Of a DNA stretch of 64,000 nt, positions 1-10,372 are shown in pieces. The stretch comes from Rhynchopus sp. YZ270_cl-10 (taxonomy: Eukaryota; Euglenozoa; Diplonemea; Diplonemida; Diplonemidae). Location: the NCBI GenBank assembly GCA_964035575.1, contig OZ037842.1, forward strand, positions 1,674,001 through 1,738,000, read 5' to 3'. The translations under genes and the position numbers were made by a program. The number at the start of each line of letters is the position of its first letter. Position 1 is the first letter of the stretch. Under the pieces are notes generated by a model. That model was not told the origin of the DNA and did no database searches. It was given only the letters and a program-made list of their open reading frames with translations.

Positions 1-1866
1 TCATGAGGAAGACCTGTTGCAGGGATGGTGCAGGACAGAAGGGTGCGACCATGGATTTCACACAGAGCACATTTTGGATTACCTGCATTTGACGTATGTA
101 CCGTGCAAAGGGGGAAAAAAAAAGCCCCCCCTTTGAAATTCATTAGGGAAAATTTGTGTGGGGTTGGTAGTTGCAACGAAGCAGACAGATCAGTGAGTTT
201 CTTGCGAAGTGTTTTCTGGATAGTGAAGACTGTCTGAAGGAGGCCCATCTTCGGGGATATTTTTCCTTTCAAAAAAGGGTTGTTTTATTTCTGGGAAATA
301 AAGAAGTAGTATTTCCCTGGGGGTGGTCAACTTCTAAGGGCGTGGATTTCCGATTCGACGGCAATAAAAATATGTGGAGTTCATCCTCGGCAGTCTACAC
401 TAATACAACCAAGCTTTTCAATAAAAAAAAAATCTTCTTTTTTTTAATTCTTTTTTCTTCACAGCGGCCGGTATGTGTGTCCGATGTGCAACAACGAGAT
501 CACCGCCCTGCTTCTCGACGACGGCACAACGCTTGCTGCGGCGGACCTGAAGAAGCGTTTCTACTTTCCACCGTCGTCGATCAGCTTCAAGTCAGACCAC
601 AACATCTCTCTGTTTAAGGAGGAGGCGGAGGTGTGTACCCACTCCCCACACCCCACCCATCAGCGGATAATGGACTTCCGGTCCCAATACACTACGGAAA
701 TTCGTTTTTTTTTTTATTCACCTCCACTTTTTAGTTTCGCGCCATTTTCGTCTACTCAAATCCACCCATTTTTCTCACTGCAAAATAGCGCTTCTCTGTT
801 CCATAAGAGTTTCGATGACATGCTGACTCATTCATACTCATTTTTTTTGTTTTCATTCCCCAGTTTTTCTCAGATGTAAACATCGAAAAATGGATGCACA
901 ACTGCGCGGTTGGGGTCCATATAGGAGAGATTTGGCAGCTTTTTTTTTTTGGCCTCAAAGAGGTTTCCTCTTCACAGCCAGGTAGTCAGTGAGCCAGTGG
1001 GAGCGTATTGCAGTAATAAAAATATCACCACAGAATATTTATTACACACTTTCCGCACAAACCACCCTCCCCCTTCCACAGTCGCTCCCGCTTCCGCTCA
1101 CCGCTATGGTGAATGAGCAGCGTCGTGTCGTTCACCAGGCAGCCTTCCCGACCATCCTCCTGCAGCTGAAGGACAGCAAAGGCTCACCATGCAGCCCCGA
1201 TGCTGAGAGGATACGTGTCCACGTCGGGCACGACTGCGAAGGTGCAGAGCTCTTCAACGGCAAGGCCATGATCCAAAGTGGCGGGCAGTGCACCATATCA
1301 AACATGGTTCTGCAGATCCCTGCCACACAGAACGTCTCCGAAAAGGACGCCGTCACGCTCAGTTTTAAGGTAACAACCCACCCCCTTTTTTTTACAATCT
1401 GAGGCATTCATAAATACAACCCCTCTAGAATCGACAATTCTCCCATCCTCCCTCGTATTTTTTCAAAAAAAAAAAATTCAAAAAATATCCAAAAAACCAG
1501 GTGACCTGCCTTGGAGAAGAACTACCCTGCCACAACTACACAATCACCTCAAGTGTTTACTTCCCTGAGGATGAGCGTGAGGTCTCCCCAGGACTGCAGA
1601 CCTACCGGGAGAAGGTGGCTGCCGCAAAGGCGGAGGAGGGGAAGGCGAAGGCCGAGCCTGTCGTGGAAGAGGTTTCCCCAACAAAGCCTGTCAAGGCTGC
1701 TCCGCAAGAGGACAACAGGAGCGATTCTAACTCAGACACAAACGCGCTCTCCGGGACACTCGAGAAGGAACGCAACGGCTTCGTCAAAGAAAGCAACAGA
1801 CGGGAACGGCGGAAACAACCACAGTCCGTTCAGGACGGTGGCTGTGGTGGATGCGTTGTGGCATGA
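1..1866 (+). CDS. RING-like zinc-binding protein with C-terminal CaaX box (5' partial)
   Basis: Exons 1-93, 465-630, 1082-1369 and 1501-1866; phases agree at every junction, donors are GTATGT, GTGTGT and GTAACA, acceptors all CAG. The gene begins before the window. Exons 1-2 join into a C-x4-C-x-H-x2-H-x2-H spacing followed by CPMC, which looks like the second half of a RING finger with His as one unusual ligand; the first zinc ligands would lie upstream. Exon 3 and the start of exon 4 look like a beta-sandwich (possibly filamin-like, not firmly recognised). The tail is charged and low complexity, then basic (RRERRK), and ends GGCGGCVVA: CVVA fits a farnesylation CaaX box and the preceding Cys could be palmitoylated. 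Inference: a membrane-anchored ubiquitin ligase. Introns 1 and 2 carry dispersed repeats (371-425, 868-930, 951-1055). Confidence 0.7.
371..425 (+). repeat. Dispersed repeat family D, copy 1 (in intron)
   Basis: Lies in intron 1 of the RING-like gene. The shared core is GGAGTTCATCCTCGG, then GTCTACACTAATACAACC, then a TTTTCAAAA tail. Other copies are at 3352-3395, 4779-4835, 4851-4905, 23018-23072 and 34474-34526. An AGTG near the start can pair with CACT near the end in most copies. Confidence 0.75.
868..930 (+). repeat. Partial family C repeat (in intron)
   Basis: Begins AGATGTAAAC and continues AAATGGATG, matching the first 30 or so bases of the family C copies at 4571, 32483 and 57152, followed by GGGGTCCA. 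It sits in intron 2 of the RING-like gene. The rest of the family C structure is not evident. Confidence 0.45.
951..1055 (+). repeat. Dispersed repeat family J, copy 1 (in intron)
   Basis: About 100 bp nearly identical to 54751-54845. It contains a small hairpin (AAGAGG / CCTCTT) and a longer one built from GTAATAAA and TTTATTAC. It lies at the 3' end of intron 2, about 25 bp before the acceptor at 1081. Confidence 0.8.
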
Positions 1867-2499
1867 AGGAATGTAAAGGGATTGGGAGGGGGGGAAAACG
1901 TCTATCGGACCAGAAGTTTGCTTCTAATAAATGGTGTTGAGAAAGCAAAGTCTGCAGAAGATAGACCAGAAATGACTAAGCAGAAGCTTGGATCCATCTT
2001 ACCATTTTTTTTTCTTCTTCTGCATTTGCATTTGCGATGCGTACAAAACAAAACAAAAAAAAACAATATTTCACAAAAAAAATCATGCCCTTCAAAAGCA
2101 AAGGTCAAAGGAAAAAAAAGCAACAACAACAAAAATTGAGCACAAAAAAAAAAATCTCCCCTTTCCACTTTCCCACCCCTGATCTCTTTTTTTTTTTATC
2201 CGTTCTGTCATTTTGTTCCTCTAATGTACTTTTTTTGAATGAGCTCGACTGGGCTGCGTTTTAGCACGTTTCAACTACTCTTTTTTTCTTTTTTCGTTTT
2301 TTTTCTTTTTCTTGAGGAGGGAGGAGGGTCAATATTCTGTGCAGTGTGCATTTTTGTGTCTTTTTTTTGTTCCCAAAGTGAAGACATAAAAAAATCCCCG
2401 AAAACTCTTTTTTCAATACGACTGAGTTTTTTTTTTTTCCAGCAGTTGTGTGTCTGCTGTGAAATGATATGTGAGTTTGTGAGTGTTTTTTTTCCCCCC
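1867..2499. other. AT-rich intergenic stretch
   Basis: 3' flank of the RING-like gene: long A and T homopolymer runs with no codon-like composition. No gene or recognised repeat was found here. Confidence 0.5.
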
Positions 2500-2660
2500 C
2501 CTAGGCATACCTAGAAAGCGAATATGATATTCGCCCTATATTCGGCCTATATTCGGATCCGAATACGATATTCGGATCCGAATATAGGCCGAATATGACC
2601 CAAGAGTTTTGGATCCGAATATAGGGCGAATATCATATTCGCTTTCTAGGTATGCCTAGG
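2500..2660. mobile_element. Foldback (palindromic) element, MITE-like
   Basis: A 161-bp near-perfect palindrome. The ends are CCTAGGCATACCTAGAAAGC and its reverse complement; the centre is built from repeats of GAATATAGG and GGATCCGAATA. It has no coding capacity. No clear target-site duplication is visible, so the superfamily is unknown. Confidence 0.8.
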
Positions 2661-3351
2661 CCTCCCCTATTCGCTGTGCGCGAAGACAAAATATGGAGAA
2701 GAATTCCATACCGAAAAAGGATTTTTTTTTCCACAACAGTCGTGCCCGTTGATGCCTCGTTAAAAGAATATCATGTTTGGCTGTGAAGCTAGGTGGATAA
2801 AGATAAATTCATTGTACAAAAGGGAGAAATACAATACATTTTCGGATTCTCTCTGATACAACGAAATTATCAATAAGTAAACACTTCGTCATGGTCTTAT
2901 TGAGGCATAACAAACGGCGACGGCAATGTAGAGGGGTCTTGAGGAGGAAGTGTGAATGAAAAAAAAAATGGAAAAGCTTTTTTCAAAACAAAAACCTGGC
3001 TTGAAGTTGTATTGCCGACTGCTTCTTGTCTATGTCAACATAAAATATTTGGTCTTGGAGATGATGAGGGGGGATTTCTTTTATACCCCAAAATACAACT
3101 AAAGATACGCTGGTGGACAATTCCATCCTTCTTTACTGGGAGGTGTGCTGACTACAACCCTTTTTTAGGTGCACAAAAAAAAAAGGGAAAGTTGTACGCA
3201 ACCTTAACCTCTCCAGTCAAGATTCATATCTTTAACCATTTGTAACGATACCTACTACGTGGTCATTTTTAAAAATCTCGGAACAAAGAGTGTTTCGAGC
3301 CTAGTGACTCCCTTCCTTCCCCCTTAAAATTCTGTCGTGTATCGCATCTTT

Positions 3352-3395
3352 CGGGGTGCCTGCACTAATACAACCAAAAAAAGTTTTGAAAAAAC
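3352..3395 (+). repeat. Dispersed repeat family D, copy 2 (3' half)
   Basis: GGGTGCCTGCACTAATACAACC followed by an AAGTTTTGAAAA tail, matching the 3' half of family D. Confidence 0.55.
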
Positions 3396-3414
3396 AACGA
3401 AAACTTTGGGTGAA

Positions 3415-3507
3415 CCACCTGATTTTCCCTGAAATTTGGTGGATGTGTTTGGTGGTGTTTAGAAAACATCTCCAAAACCTCCAAAAATTTCAGGAAAAAT
3501 CAGGTGG
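3415..3507. mobile_element. Short TIR element, CCACCTGATTTT family
   Basis: A 93-bp element with inverted ends CCACCTGATTTT and AAAAATCAGGTGG, and inner arms TGAAATTTGGTGG and AAATTTCAGG. The same termini bound a second short copy (32363-32456) and the 2.1-kb element at 8733-10837, so this is probably a non-autonomous derivative. A family A hairpin starts directly at its right end. Confidence 0.75.
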
Positions 3508-3533
3508 AAGCTAAGCATTGAGAGGCTTAGCTT
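3508..3533 (+). repeat. Hairpin repeat family A, copy 1
   Basis: AAGCTAAGC, loop ATTGAGAG, GCTTAGCTT: a perfect 9-bp stem, followed by AGGTTCA as in other family A copies. It directly abuts the TIR element that ends at 3507. Confidence 0.75.
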
Positions 3534-3698
3534 AGGTTCAAATCAACAGCATTTATCTCTCTCTCTCTATTTTTTTCTTTTTATTTTTTTCTTCTTTTTG
3601 CAGTGACAACGCATTTCCTTGTTTTTTTCTTTTCTTTTTCTATGCATTTAAGAGTATCCGCACCCCCTCCCCTGGCGCATCTTGCTAATTCTCTTTCA

Positions 3699-3800
3699 TG
3701 GTAACTAAGCACCCAATCTTACATTCATCTTACATTTTTTATGAACTCTTTTTTTTTTGAAGATACGCGTGCATGAGGCACTGTCATCTTTCAAGAGGGT
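3699..3800 (+). repeat. Two tandem hairpin repeats (family A-like, then B)
   Basis: 3699-3735 reads GGTAACTAAGC ... ATTCATCTTACA, a family A-like copy with a poor stem. 3761-3800 reads AGATACGCGTGC, loop ATGAG, GCACTGTCATCT, a family B hairpin. Two neighbouring copies suggest clustering. Confidence 0.65.
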
Positions 3801-3921
3801 TTTGTATTGCTCTCGATCACCTTAGAATATTAACTCAAAAAGTAGCCCATTTGACAGAAAACGAGACGATTTTGGGTGCATGTCTTTGATTATTGACAAA
3901 AAAAGCCTTTTTTTTTTGGTA

Positions 3922-4252
3922 CCGTAAAAATATTTATTCTGGGCCGGAACAAAACTGGAACACCCCAAAAAATCGTCGATTGTTCCAGTTTTGTTCCGTA
4001 CCAGCATTGTTTTGGGGGGGTATCCGTGCCTTGTCAAAAAAAAACGAGGAGTGCGACGAATTTTTTTTGCCCAAAGATGCACTATGCACCTGGGTGGGGT
4101 GGGAATGGGGATAAAAATTCTACCCCAACAGAACTGTTCTGGGCCGGAACAAAACTGGGACACCCCCAAAAACCCCAAGTGTTCCAGTTTTGTTCCGGTC
4201 CAGTATACTTCTGTCTCAGAATAGTTACAGCCCAGAATAAATATTTTTACGG
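3922..4252. mobile_element. MITE-like TIR element with internal inverted repeats
   Basis: A 331-bp element with 23-bp perfect terminal inverted repeats that start CCGTAAAAATATTTATTCTG. Inside lie two further foldbacks using CCGGAACAAAACTGG and its complement. No coding capacity and no clear target-site duplication. Confidence 0.85.
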
Positions 4253-4570
4253 CAAGTGTTTTGTTTGGGAGTTTGTTTTTGTTATTCGCTCTTTTTTTCT
4301 CTCCATTGACAAAGGGTGCGAGACTTAGGTTCTGTCTTCAAAAAAAAAATTCTTGTTCTCTGTGCGTGTTGCCAGGCCTTTGCTTTTTGATTTTTTTTTT
4401 TTTTTTGACATACGTCATTACCAGTTTGGATTTTATATGTTACATTTTGGTGATTTTGTTGATTGTCATCGTCACACTCTTACATCGTTATAGTGAAAAG
4501 GAAAAGGAAAAGAGGTGAGGTATTGGGCCTTACTACTCTACTCTATTCTTTCCTCTAGATGCAAACCACA

Positions 4571-4675
4571 AAATGGATGTAGGACCCGCATGGTTTCGGG
4601 TCCACCCCACGGTGCACCGGTCATGCACCAAGGTACACTGTCACGAGAGGGCTTTCTTTTTGTATTTCAAGTCAA
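4571..4675 (+). repeat. Structured repeat family C, copy 1
   Basis: About 105 bp. Two hairpins are visible: GGACCC / GGGTCC and GGTGCA / TGCACC. They are followed by GGTACACTGTCACGAGAGG and a TTTTTGTATTTCAAGT tail. The loop motif ACGAGAG is shared with families A and B. Copies: 32483-32600, 57152-57265, and partial ones at 22886 and 868. Confidence 0.8.
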
Positions 4676-4778
4676 TTTTTCTTCGTATTTTTCATTTGAT
4701 GACATTCGTGCCGCAACCCTCCCGAAGATAGATGCGAAGCGAGGCAGAGGGGATTATACCTCCACCCCCCAAAAAAAA

Positions 4779-4905
4779 TATAGTGGAGTTCATCCTCGGG
4801 TGTCTACACTAATACAACCAAGTTTTCAAAAATAAATAAAACTGGTTTAGCATAGTGGAGGTAGCGTCATCGGGCGTCAACACTAATGCAAACCAAGTTT
4901 TCAAA
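4779..4905 (+). repeat. Family D repeats, copies 3 and 4 in tandem
   Basis: Two adjacent copies (4779-4835 and 4851-4905), each starting ATAGTGGAG and ending AAGTTTTCAAAA. The second has diverged in the middle but keeps the ends. They lie about 100 bp after a family C copy, the same C then D order seen at 22886-23072. Confidence 0.8.
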
Positions 4906-5084
4906 AAAAATAATTGGTGTTCGTGATTTTACCCCCAAAAAAGTACTGAGGGGGTCAGGAACACCGCAATTTCTCCATTTTCCGCTCCGCTATAAAAGGG
5001 AATTATCCTCAGTGTTCTTTTAGATGAATGAAGAGAAGAGGTTTGAGTTTTCATCTAACCAACTTAATTTTTTTTTATATAATT

Positions 5085-5114
5085 GTTCTTTGTGTACATT
5101 GTACACAAAAGAAC
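5085..5114. repeat. Perfect short palindrome
   Basis: GTTCTTTGTGTACA followed directly by its near-perfect complement TGTACACAAAAGAAC. It lies 24 bp upstream of a family A hairpin. Confidence 0.7.
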
Positions 5115-5137
5115 GACCTTTTAATGAGAATTAGCTG

Positions 5138-5185
5138 AAGGTGGACCAAGCCTAGAGAGGCTTAAGGTCGTCTTATAGTCTTTTC
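5138..5185 (+). repeat. Hairpin repeat family A, copy 2
   Basis: AAGGTGGACCAAGCC, loop TAGAGA, GGCTTAAGGTCGTCTTA, then a CTTTTCTTG tail. The stem GACCAAGCC / GGCTT(AA)GGTC keeps pairing although both arms differ from other copies. Confidence 0.8.
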
Positions 5186-5402
5186 TTGTTTCCAGTTTAT
5201 CTTTGGAAGGTGATTCCATTCATTATTGCAAAGGTTCTTTTTTCCTCTTTTCTTTTAAGGTTCCCAAACGATAACGGTTGTGGAAAAAGGTGTGTGTTTT
5301 TTGTATACTTTCAATTCTGTGAAATGGAAGTATATGAATCTAATTTTGTTCAGCCTCCTGGGGCTGGCCATCTTTCAAGCTTCCCCTTTGTTCGATAGCG
5401 AA

Positions 5403-5455
5403 AGATGTGTGTACACGAGAGGTACTTTCATCTTACAAGTTTTCTTTGATTTTTA
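5403..5455 (+). repeat. Hairpin repeat family B, copy 2
   Basis: AGATGTGTGTAC, loop ACGAGAG, GTACTTTCATCT, then ACAAGTTTTCTTTG. The inner stem is GTAC/GTAC where other copies have GTGC/GCAC or GTATGC/GCATAC, a compensatory change. Confidence 0.85.
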
Positions 5456-5724
5456 TTGTGATTTTCCACCCTAAAAAAAATAGTTTAAATTTCCTTTATT
5501 TTCGCGAATTTGCGTCTGAAGCTGTGGCATTTACCGAAGGGAAAGGAATACATTATTAGCAAGGCTCAGAAGAAGAACAGCAATGCATCATGACAAAAAC
5601 TCTTGCGGTTTTATTTGACTCTCCATTTTTTTCTTTTTTTCATAGAGGTGGGTCAGAACTACACCGCATTCAATAAGTCCCCAATGGTCTTATTATCCAC
5701 ATTTTTTTCCGCAAACCCGCTGCT

Positions 5725-5765
5725 CAAGGTGACTAAGCAATCCTTGGTTCATCTCACAATTCTTT
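5725..5765 (+). repeat. Family A hairpin, decayed copy
   Basis: AAGGTGACTAAGC ... TTGGTTCATCTCACAATTC, recognisable at both ends but with a weak stem. Confidence 0.55.
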
Positions 5766-5985
5766 TTTTTTTTTTTTTTTTGAATTTTTTTTACCCTCCA
5801 TCCGTTGAAGCATCTGCACCAAAAAAAACAACAAGATTGATGCAAAAATCCCCTTCTTCTTCTTCTTCAAAAAAAAAAAATACCTTGTTTTGTTTTATAG
5901 CAGGCATACTGCTGTGTCATTTCTCCGTTTCGGGAGTTTGAGTGGATAATAAAATAGTTTATTGCCGTTTTCTCCGTTTCACCCA

Positions 5986-6046
5986 CATCAGGCCGTACCG
6001 TTAACCGCAATAGGTCTCCTAGGCTAAAAGCCTCTGGCCGACAGAA

Positions 6047-6092
<46 letters not shown>

Positions 6093-6113
6093 AAAGGATT
6101 GGCTCCGAAGGGT
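5986..6113 (+). rRNA. Isolated LSU (25S/28S) rRNA segment
   Basis: About 128 bp matches a highly conserved block of the cytosolic large-subunit rRNA: GGCCGTACCGTTAACCGCAA, AGGTCTCC, GCCTCT, then AATGTAGGTAAGGGAAGTCG, GATCCGTAACTTCGGGA and AAGGATTGGCTC, in the known order and close to the yeast 25S sequence. The flanks do not look like LSU rRNA; a T8 run near 6258 could end a Pol III transcript. Two readings are possible: a dispersed rDNA fragment, or one piece of a naturally fragmented LSU rRNA, as euglenozoans are known to have. An open frame on the other strand across this block is a by-product. Confidence 0.85.
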
Positions 6114-6530
6114 ACAGTGTAGATTGCTAGAGGGTTCGCGTTAGTATAGGGTTGATGTGGCTGCGGTCGCGCTCTCGGGTGCAACACTACGGTCTCTGAT
6201 TCTCGACTAACACTGCCTTGGACGCGTCTACAATGAAGTTTTACGGACGCTGTTTCGCTTTTTTTTAAAAATCTGACGACCTCAGCTAGCATTGTGCCTT
6301 ATTAGGTATATCATACCATGCTTTAAATTTCTCTTAGAAAGTTATGAAACAAAACAAAAAAACAAAAATTGGGCGTTGCCGTGTACTATCAGGTTGTTTG
6401 CACAAATGCACCCCCCTCCCCTCCCCTCCTTTTCTTTCCCATTTCACTCAAGCTGTCTCTGACCGGAACACTCCGTAGACGTCGGACGTTTGTTTGACTG
6501 GATTCCAACTCCTAGCGATATTGTTTCTTT

Positions 6531-6575
6531 ATGGTGACTAGGCACGAAGGGCTAAGTATCATCTTACCAACTTAT
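6531..6575 (+). repeat. Family A hairpin, copy 4
   Basis: GGTGACTAGGCACGAAGGGC then TAAGTATCATCTTACC. Outer arms GGTGAC and GTATCATC pair as in the family; the loop has drifted. Confidence 0.65.
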
Positions 6576-6753
6576 TTTTTTTTTGTGTGAAACACGTGTG
6601 CACTAGATATAGTGGTCTGCTGCGTGTCTTATTGTTCCACCCTCATGCGAGAATAGCATGGGGTTTTCTCGACAGAATATACATTTTTTGAGTAAAACAG
6701 TAAATATTTCCTCATTTCAGTTTCGGTGACGAAGCGAATTACCAACCTTTTTT

Positions 6754-6802
6754 AGGTGACCACAGAGAGGCTAGAGGCTTAGGTTCATCTTATAAAACTT
6801 TT
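6754..6802 (+). repeat. Family A hairpin, copy 5
   Basis: AGGTGACCACAGAGAGGC ... GGCTTAGGTTCATCTTATA then AAACTTTTCTTTT, the full 3' tail consensus of the family. Confidence 0.7.
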
Positions 6803-7395
6803 CTTTTAAAAGCTTGCGTTCCATGATTTTGCGTCCCCCCTCTGCTGACAGAAAGCCGCTAAAGTCAGTAGCAACCACTCTTTGTTCGCTTCTGATCTGT
6901 ACAGCATCCCCCACTAGGATACTCTAAAATGTTACCCCATTTTCCCCCAAAAAAAAAAAAAACACACAATGAACCCAAGAAAGACCATGTGCTGTAATGA
7001 TTGCTTTTGATATAACTTCTTTTGCTTTCCCTGATAAGGGGGTGGTGGTACCACTGTGTGATTTTCATTGGTACGCCCATCGCCTTATCGTTTTTTTTTT
7101 GTGGATACGATTCTCTGATCGATTTTTTTCTTTTTTCTTTTTTGCAGCCCACCCTTTAGGGAGTAAGATGTGAATGGGTTTTGCCTTTTCTTACAATTTT
7201 TTTTTCTTTTAAATCATTGAGTACACATGGCTCCTTTGTTTTGGCGTTTCTGTTTCCTTTTTTTACGTCTCAAGCGAGGAGGAGGCATCTTTCCCAAAAA
7301 AAAAAAAAAATCCCTTATTTGAGGGAGGGAGGTACTTTTTTGTCTCTCTGTTCCTTTCTGTGCGTTTTCTTTCCCGTTTATTTTCAATTTTTGTG

Positions 7396-7672
7396 AGCAA
7401 TAGAGAGAAGGGGACGCTCTGTTATTCCTGAAAAAAGTTTGGGTACATTTTTAGTGCACCCTTATTATACCTTCTGTTCAGTAGAATAGTTAGTATATGA
7501 AACATAGATGGAACGCCCATATGGGCAGCTGCTAATATGGGCACCCCAAAAAACAGGATATGGGCAATATGGGCGCCCATATTGCCCATATTTTTTGGTG
7601 CCCATATGGGCGTTCCATCTATGATGAAACAATTTTGAGCAATAGAGGAAGAGTGACGCTCTGTTACGCGAT
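7396..7672 (+). repeat. Direct repeat pair (family I) around a MITE
   Basis: GAGCAATAGAGAGAAGGGGA then CGCTCTGTTA (from about 7396) recurs as GAGCAATAGAGGAAGAGTGA then CGCTCTGTTA (from about 7636). Each can form a GAGC / GCTC stem. A 121-bp MITE lies between them. Weaker relatives are near 22790 and 24461. Confidence 0.6.
7503..7623. mobile_element. MITE with 6-bp target-site duplication
   Basis: A 121-bp palindromic element with termini CATAGATGGAACGCCCATAT and its complement, internal ATATGGGC repeats, flanked by the direct repeat ATGAAA (7497-7502 and 7624-7629). The clean duplication supports transposition. Confidence 0.88.
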
Positions 7673-8071
7673 TACTGCGATTTTTTATATAAAACGAATA
7701 CTGTTGCCGCGTCGAGCCAGTTATTTTTTTTTTCTTTCTTTCAAAAAATAAAAAATCTTTTTTCCCTTTTTTCAGAACTACCATTGAAAACGATGAACCG
7801 TGACAATATACACGACAAGAGTTTAAAAAAAAAATGTGAACCACAGTTGTGGCAACTTCATTAAAATCCTATTTCTTCAGAACTGATTTTTCAAAAAAAA
7901 AAGGAAGGGAGGGCGAGGGGTGCGAAAAAGTTGAAAAACTTTGCGTCCAAATAAGTTTGGACGATTTTGGAAAAAGGGGGTTTAGGTAATTTGGTGCCTT
8001 TGAGATATAGAAAAAAACCCTGCCTTTTTTTGGTGACATTCCGCACAGAACGTGTCCCTCCCTTTCTTTGA

Positions 8072-8119
8072 AGATGTGTGTGCAGAGGAGCATTCATCTT
8101 AAAAAAAAGCTTTCTTTTT
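8072..8119 (+). repeat. Family B hairpin, copy 4
   Basis: AGATGTGTGTGC, loop AGAGGA, GCATTCATCTTA, followed by AAGCTTTCTTTTTT. Confidence 0.75.
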
Positions 8120-8418
8120 TTGACCATTATTTTGTCAATACAATGAACTCTCCCTCTGGCTTGATCTTTTTTTTTTTGTCGAGTAACTTCCCTTTCTCTT
8201 CCTGTTCTTACGGTTGCCCAGATGGTTTGCTTTTCTTAGAATCTCTCCACAAAAAAAGCACATTTAGTACAGATCTTTACTGTAAAGTTATTTGTCAATA
8301 ATGAAAAAGCTGAGAAAATTAAACTTTGGTGCATGCCCCTTCCTCTAACCCCAAATAATCCCCAAAAAAAGACAACTGTGTGTCCAGAGATATCTTTCAA
8401 CTCTTTTTTGTTTATTTC

Positions 8419-8463
8419 AGGTGACTAAGCAGGAGAGGCTTAGGGTCATCTTACACACACCTG
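8419..8463 (+). repeat. Family A hairpin, copy 6 (near consensus)
   Basis: AGGTGACTAAGC, loop AGGAGAG, GCTTAGGGTCATCTTACA. A stem of about ten pairs. It directly follows TTTATTTCAG. Confidence 0.85.
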
Positions 8464-9493
8464 TTTTTTTTTTCCTCATTTTTCTTTATGCGGCTGTCAC
8501 TGCAGTTTTATTTTTGTTTAGTTTTCCATTTTCAAACTTCTCTTTTTTCCCTAATTAGGTTAGCTACCTTCACCTCCACCCTAAATCCGGATGATGCAAC
8601 ATGCAACCCTCTTTGGAAGCCACAAACCGTTTTTTTTTTTTATTTTTGAAAAAAAGGAGGGAGTACACGGTACACCCTTAGATGCTTACTGTGCTGTAGT
8701 AAGTATATGAAGTTTGTTTTTCTGTTCTAGGGCCACCTGATTTTGCCCCCAAAAAAAAAACGGGATTCGGGCCTATACGGCCTCGACGCAGCCTGTACGG
8801 GCCTATACGGCCCTTTACGCGCCTTTACGCGCCTTTACGCGCCTATACGCGGGGCCGAAAATCCAGAAAAAAATTTTTTTTGGGTGGGTTCTAGTGGGGG
8901 AAATTTTGTGGGTGAGGGTTGGGGTAACGTAAAAATGTTGGGAGTGGGTGCCTAAACCCTGAAACTTTACGCACATCTTCAGAATCCTCTTCCGGAGGGA
9001 CAGAATGTCACACGCTCGCAACACCCCTAAAATCGACAAAATGGATATCCTTCTTCCTCACACCGGGGTTGTTGCAACCGTTGCATAAATTTGGTTGCTT
9101 CTTATACAAGTCAGAGTAGCACGTATGGGGATTCTGCTGCAAGTACTCCTTCACCAAACCAAGTGTGTGGATAAGTCCGACGCTTCGCGAAGGAAGGAGT
9201 ACAATACTACCATTCAACGATTTAACAAAATCATTGAATGGACTGCTAAACACTGGGCCGGGTGCAGTGGCCGCCTCAGAGACCCTTGTCATCGACACCC
9301 CAACGGGTTCCCTTTGCGGAAAATTTCGGCAGCTCGCTTCCATAACTTGTTCGCCAAGATCTTGCCAATCAGACGGCGTGTCGCGTCCTCCCACGTCATG
9401 TCGTCGGTCATCCTGATTGCCAGGTGCGAACATCAGCAACGCTGATCTTCGGGCGAAAGAGCTGCTTCTTCGTACGACGGTGGCAATGGCGTT

Positions 9494-10213
9494 ATGCGGC
9501 CGCCACTACGAGGCGATTCGGCCGGTGGGGAAGGTGGACTTACCAGAGGAACAAATGATGTGTCGTCGGACTTGATGAAGAAAGCGACGCTGAACCCGGG
9601 CCTCCTTGGCCACCTGAGGATCCACGCGCGGAAAATGAGTATGTCCTGGACCACATCTTCTCCTTCGGATTTAAGAATCCAACGCTCTGGATGGGATACA
9701 GGACCAGCCGAAGTGGACACGGGGGATACTTTGGAGGTGCGCCAGAAGCGCTCTCGAGTGAAGGTGGCAGCGGGACTCCCACGCCAGGCCTTGACTTCCC
9801 TCACCAGCGATGGTCTCGCCCCGCATGGACCTGCAACGTTTGCCAAGCTTAAGGGCAAGCACCCTACGGCGCACCTACCTTCTGTGCATGGGGACATGAA
9901 GAACCCCTCTGGCCCCGCCGACTTCACCACCAAAGAGGTCATGGCAGCAATCACCAGCATGCCGCGAGCCACTACAGGTGGCCCGTCAAACCTGACAGAT
10001 TCACTCCTCCGCACCTTGTGTGTTGTGCAACCAAAAGCACACCCCTGGCACGCTTGCTGCCCTGGCGAAGGTGCTGTCATCACTGGCAAAAGGCGAGGCT
10101 CATCGCAACTTTCTTCGCTGTGCCAAGCTAGCCCTCATGAAGGTGTCATGAAGGCAAGCCTGGCGATGCGCTCACTCGGTGGATTGATTGGCATCAAAGG
10201 TACTGCAAAGTAA
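9494..10213 (+). pseudogene. Reverse-transcriptase-like fragment, degraded (non-LTR type suspected)
   Basis: The open stretch includes LKGKHPTA, then MPRATTGGPSNLTDSLLR, resembling the region just before the RT catalytic core of non-LTR retrotransposons (a run of the type FPxGTAxGPDGLRxxxL). No catalytic YxDD box is seen nearby. It sits inside a TIR-bounded element, so it was either captured or inserted there. An open frame on the opposite strand (9433-10089) is a shadow. Confidence 0.4.
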
Positions 10214-10306
10214 GACCACCTTGCATTGCGTCTGTTCGCATTTAGGCGCAACCTCAACATCGTCATCGTCCAGTCGGTGGGTAGGACGGTGGAGAGGAGC
10301 GCCTAG

Positions 10307-10372
10307 CACATGACTGCAGCCAAACGGCCATCCACCCCGAGGGGTGGATGGCCGCTAGGCTGCAGTCATGTG
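10307..10372. repeat. 66-bp perfect-arm palindrome
   Basis: CACATGACTGCAGCC and CGGCCATCCACCCC face their exact complements across a GA centre, with 3-base bulges between the two stem blocks. It lies inside the 8733-10837 element, after the RT-like stretch. Confidence 0.8.

Noticed and set aside
5867-6292. 141-codon open frame on the - strand
   Set aside because: It is antisense to the LSU rRNA block; conserved rRNA sequence keeps the frame open by chance.
9433-10089. 218-codon - strand frame
   Set aside because: Opposite strand of the RT-like relic; composition mirrors the + frame and no domain is visible.
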